64,000 nucleotides of DNA from CAG-533 sp022779465 (GTDB lineage: Bacteria; Bacillota_I; Bacilli_A; RF39; UBA660), in assembly GCA_022779465.1 (NCBI GenBank), contig JALFTB010000020.1:1-64000 (forward strand). The letters are read 5' to 3'. The position numbers and the translations under genes are program-made. This document shows, piece after piece, positions 61,521 to 64,000 of this stretch. Below the pieces are notes generated by a model. That model was not told where the DNA came from and did no database searches. It saw only the letters and a list, made by a program, of their open reading frames with translations. Positions within the stretch are counted from its first letter, which is position 1. Every line of letters begins with the position of its first letter.

Positions 61521-62349
61521 TAGCATCCTCCTCAAGGACTTCTGGGTTATTAAACATGTATTCTAATAATTTTAGTGATTTAACAAAATAGAATCCGTCA
61601 CCAATTCTTTCATCTAATGTTGCACCAAATTCACACATTTTGCGAATTTCAACCTTGCCATCAATAACAACAGGTTCATCTTTTATTTCACCGATAGTAA
61701 TAAGAAGGCTGTTTGTTCCTAAGTCGGTTAAGTGATGATAAATAGCACCGCATTTAATACTTCCTAAATTTGATAGTAGTACACTAGAATGATAGATTGA
61801 ATTACTAGTTAATGATTGTGGAATTAAATCATGATTATCGGCAAATTTAACTATTTTGATAATTAACCATCTGATAAATTTTGGTAATTTGCCAATATTG
61901 TTTATAAAATTATCAGCAGCATTTGTTTTCTTTTCCTCTCTAACTTTATGCACTTTACCAGATATTTTATTACTCATTGTAAAAATGTTATCTTTTTCTT
62001 CAACTTTAACTACATTAAATGTTTCTTCAGCAAGATCATTAAATTCTTTTTTTGCTACAAATGATAAAGTAATATCTTTACGATCATAATGAGTTTTATT
62101 AATAATAAATCTATTTAATAGAGGTCTATTGTAAAGTAATTTACCAATACCAATTGCAAAAGCATGAAAATATGTTAAATCTTCATTACCTTTTTGTTTT
62201 TTCTTTTTGTTTATATATTCAACTAAATTAGTTACATCTAATTTGGTATTTATGTATACTTCAGAATCAGCACGTCTTGGCATAACAAAATTTATTAATC
62301 CATGCATTCCATCTAAGTTTTTTACTTTAATTCCATCTTTTCTATTCAT
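61489..62349 (-). CDS. E2-like acyltransferase domain protein (CAT/2-oxoacid dehydrogenase fold)
   Basis: A 286-aa protein that contains only the catalytic-domain fold of 2-oxoacid dehydrogenase E2 / chloramphenicol acetyltransferase; there is no lipoyl domain. The fold landmarks are FVMPRRADSEVYI at the start, TYFHAFAIGIGKLLYNRP, and SVLLSNLGSI. Where E2 enzymes have DHRxxDG the sequence reads DERIGDG, so the catalytic His is Glu. The 32-nt overlap with the acyl-CoA synthetase gene suggests an acyl-CoA-using pair. Substrate unknown. Confidence 0.75.
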   Translation of the reverse strand: MNRKDGIKVKNLDGMHGLINFVMPRRADSEVYINTKLDVTNLVEYINKKKKQKGNEDLTYFHAFAIGIGKLLYNRPLLNRFIINKTHYDRKDITLSFVAKKEFNDLAEETFNVVKVEEKDNIFTMSNKISGKVHKVREEKKTNAADNFINNIGKLPKFIRWLIIKIVKFADNHDLIPQSLTSNSIYHSSVLLSNLGSIKCGAIYHHLTDLGTNSLLITIGEIKDEPVVIDGKVEIRKMCEFGATLDERIGDGFYFVKSLKLLEYMFNNPEVLEEDANVRIIEKQAK

Positions 62350-62462
62350 AATCTACTTCTCCTATACTCATAATACAATTAATTATAACATACTTTTTTT
62401 GCAATAATCAATTTTTGCTTGCAATTATGTTAGTTATTCGGGCAGAAATAAAAAAATGTCTG

Positions 62463-62492
62463 ATAAAAAAATAACAGTATATATCTGTTATT
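62463..62492 (-). terminator. terminator of the ybaK-like gene
   Basis: AATAACAG / CTGTTATT stem with a T-run on the minus-strand side, covering the stop codon. Confidence 0.8.
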
Positions 62493-62961
62493 AATTCCAA
62501 TCTTTACAAACGTCTACCCAATTTAAATAATTTGAGTATTTTTCTAATTCTTCTAATGTTAATTTAATGGCACTATTTGTTGAACCGCATGCGGGATAAA
62601 CATATTTAAATCTTTTTAATGATACATCTAAATAGACTTTAATGTTATCATTTATAGCAAATGGGCAAACCCCACCAACAGCGTGACCTACTAAAGTTTC
62701 TACTTCATCAAATTTTAACATAGCTGCTTTGTGTTTAAAATATGCTTTATATTTAGCATTATCAATTTTAGCATCTCCTGCTGTTACAATCATGATTACT
62801 TCATCTTCTAATTTAAATGCTAGAGACTTAGCAATTTCTTTTTCTTCACAACATAGTGCATGTGCAGCATCTGCAACAGTTGCACTGGATTCATTTAATT
62901 CAATAATACGATTATCCATATTATATTGTTTAAAATATTCTTTTACTTTTACTAATGACAT
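62491..62961 (-). CDS. YbaK/EbsC-family aminoacyl-tRNA deacylase
   Basis: A 156-aa protein with the YbaK/ProX fold: the conserved EEKEIAKSLAFKL with a functional Lys, the glycine loop VGGVCPFAI, and VYPACGSTNSAIKLT. These enzymes hydrolyse mischarged tRNA such as Cys- or Ala-tRNA-Pro. ATG 62961 has an AGGTG site seven bases upstream. Single gene. Confidence 0.9.
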   Translation of the reverse strand: MSLVKVKEYFKQYNMDNRIIELNESSATVADAAHALCCEEKEIAKSLAFKLEDEVIMIVTAGDAKIDNAKYKAYFKHKAAMLKFDEVETLVGHAVGGVCPFAINDNIKVYLDVSLKRFKYVYPACGSTNSAIKLTLEELEKYSNYLNWVDVCKDWN

Positions 62962-63040
62962 AGACTTCACCTGTTAATAATAATATAAAATTTTTTTATT
63001 AAAATCAATATTAAAAAATGTATTATATTTTTAATTAATA

Positions 63041-63049
63041 TGATATAAT
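63041..63049 (+). promoter_or_regulatory. extended -10 promoter of the 41-aa gene
   Basis: TG-A-TATAAT, 27 bases before the start codon of the small gene, followed by AAGGAGG. Confidence 0.65.
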
Positions 63050-63075
63050 ACTTACGTTGATTAAGGAGGCGTAGT

Positions 63076-63201
63076 ATGAAAGTTTATAAAAAGAAATTAC
63101 CAAAAGGTGTTAGAAAAATGTTTAAATATGAAAAAGGCGTTAAAGTTAAAATTTTAAATAGTTTATACACTGATAAAAAGAAAAAAGCAGAAAATAAGTA
63201 A
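63076..63201 (+). CDS. 41-aa highly basic protein of unknown function
   Basis: A small protein starting MKVYKKKLPKGVRKMFK and ending KKKAENK; about a third of its residues are Lys or Arg. It has a strong promoter, a near-perfect AAGGAGG site seven bases upstream, and its own terminator, so it is very likely expressed. No family is recognised. A nucleic-acid-binding or ribosome-associated role would fit the charge. Confidence 0.65.
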   Translation: MKVYKKKLPKGVRKMFKYEKGVKVKILNSLYTDKKKKAENK

Positions 63202-63219
63202 TTTACTTATTTTTTTTTC
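63192..63219 (+). terminator. intrinsic terminator of the 41-aa gene
   Basis: AATAAGTA / TACTTATT stem including the stop codon, then a T-run of eight. Confidence 0.8.
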
Positions 63220-63277
63220 CACTTTATTTAGAAATATATTATAATTATTTTAGTTGGCATAAAAAAGGACAAATATT

Positions 63278-64000
63278 ATGGATCAAAAGAAATTTGGAGA
63301 ATTTGTTAAGAAATTAAGAGAAGAGAAAAATCTTAATCAAGAACAATTAGGTAATGAAGTACATGTACATAGGACCACAGTTAATAAATGGGAGAAAGGT
63401 AATGCTTTACCACTTAATGATACTTTAGTGTTACTGAGTAACTTCTTTGATGTTTCTATAGATGAATTATTAGCTGGTGAAAGATTTAATAATAAAAATA
63501 AAAAAGATAAAAATAAAGATGTAGTTTTAGATTTATTAAATCATCAAAGAAATTTAAATAAATACTTAAAAATAATTTTTATAATTTTAATAATTGTTAG
63601 TTTTGTATTTTTATCATATTATTTCTTTAAAAACTATAATACAATAAGCGTTTATGGAATTCGTGGTGAAGGCGAAAAATACAATATTAAGGATGGAGTA
63701 TTAATTATTTCTAAAAACAGGTCATATTTAAAATTAGGAACTGTTATTGATAAGAAAACTAATGAAAACTTAATCGCTGATGTTAATCTTTATGTTGAAA
63801 AGAAAAATGGTAAACAAGTAAGTGTATATAAAAGTACTTCTGATATGTTAATTACTGATTATAATGATTTTAAAAATTTGTATTTAGATGATACTTTAAA
63901 AGATGAATATGATAATTTTTATGTTAAAGTTATATATAAAAAACATGAAGAAATTATTAATATTAATTTGACTAGATATTTTAAAAATGAATATTTATTT
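63278..64000 (+). CDS. XRE-family regulator with membrane segment (truncated by window end)
   Basis: An open reading frame of at least 241 codons that runs off the right edge. Residues 1-65 form a Cro/CI-type helix-turn-helix (FGEFVKKLREEKNLNQEQLGNEV, TTVNKWEKG). A Lys/Asn-rich linker is followed by a membrane segment (about residues 98-118) and an extracytoplasmic part. Such membrane-linked XRE proteins act as sensors or repressors. AAAAAAGGA precedes the ATG by seven bases. The end is not visible. Confidence 0.85.
   Translation, partial: MDQKKFGEFVKKLREEKNLNQEQLGNEVHVHRTTVNKWEKGNALPLNDTLVLLSNFFDVSIDELLAGERFNNKNKKDKNKDVVLDLLNHQRNLNKYLKIIFIILIIVSFVFLSYYFFKNYNTISVYGIRGEGEKYNIKDGVLIISKNRSYLKLGTVIDKKTNENLIADVNLYVEKKNGKQVSVYKSTSDMLITDYNDFKNLYLDDTLKDEYDNFYVKVIYKKHEEIININLTRYFKNEYLF

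Overview
The window is about 64 kb of very AT-rich, gene-dense, mostly + strand bacterial chromosome. Strong AGGAGG-type ribosome sites, intrinsic terminators after most operons, an LtaS-type lipoteichoic acid synthase, D-Asp/VanY peptidoglycan genes and endospore genes point to a Gram-positive, spore-competent member of the Bacillota. It is probably a small-genome gut Bacilli lineage (RF39/Erysipelotrichia-like, placement inferred only). TGA is used as a stop and TGG encodes Trp, so the Mycoplasma code does not apply.

Layout. 0-4.3 kb: tRNA-Gly, lipoteichoic acid synthase and small envelope proteins. 4.3-12.8 kb: an AMP-forming acyl-CoA synthetase; a membrane histidine-kinase-like protein that has lost its phospho-accepting His; Spo0A; a ClpC-like ATPase whose second AAA+ module is degenerate; cysS; and a YugP-like metalloprotease. 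13-28.6 kb: a surface polysaccharide locus. It starts with a sugar-phosphate transferase, a broken VanZ copy, an IspD/TarI-like cytidylyltransferase, an epimerase and an intact VanZ. A block at 16.7-26.4 kb follows with different codon use (glycosyltransferases, Wzy, Wzx, pyruvyltransferase, F420-type Fe-S protein), and then Wzz and a CpsD-like kinase behind a leader terminator.

28.7-43.7 kb: formate-THF ligase, an amidoligase, uvrB, a HigBA-type toxin-antitoxin pair flanked by 41-bp direct repeats, VanY-type carboxypeptidase, Mn-dependent pyrophosphatase, Ca2+-ATPase, a fused CotJA-CotJB gene with cotJC, trmL and ferredoxin. 43.7-48.9 kb: a run resembling the Bacillus yun/yut sporulation neighbourhood (YunB, YutD, a YutH-like protein, NifU/YutI-like) with several unknowns. 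48.9-52 kb: twelve tRNA genes in three groups. 52-64 kb: phosphoketolase, an FAD oxidoreductase, a D-aspartate ligase/aspartate racemase pair with a CapA-like protein, an acyl-CoA synthetase with an E2-like acyltransferase, YbaK, a tiny basic protein and a truncated XRE regulator at the right edge.

How it fits together. Spo0A, CotJAB/C, YunB and the YutH-like protein show that part of the endospore programme is kept. Near spo0A lie a kinase-like protein without its His, an 0A-box-like site, and a hairpin that ends the spo0A transcript while covering the ribosome site of the Clp-like gene. This is the most unusual regulatory neighbourhood in the window. The other strong candidates for follow-up are the CotJA-CotJB fusion, the repeat-flanked toxin-antitoxin module and the initiator tRNA with only two of its three diagnostic G:C pairs.
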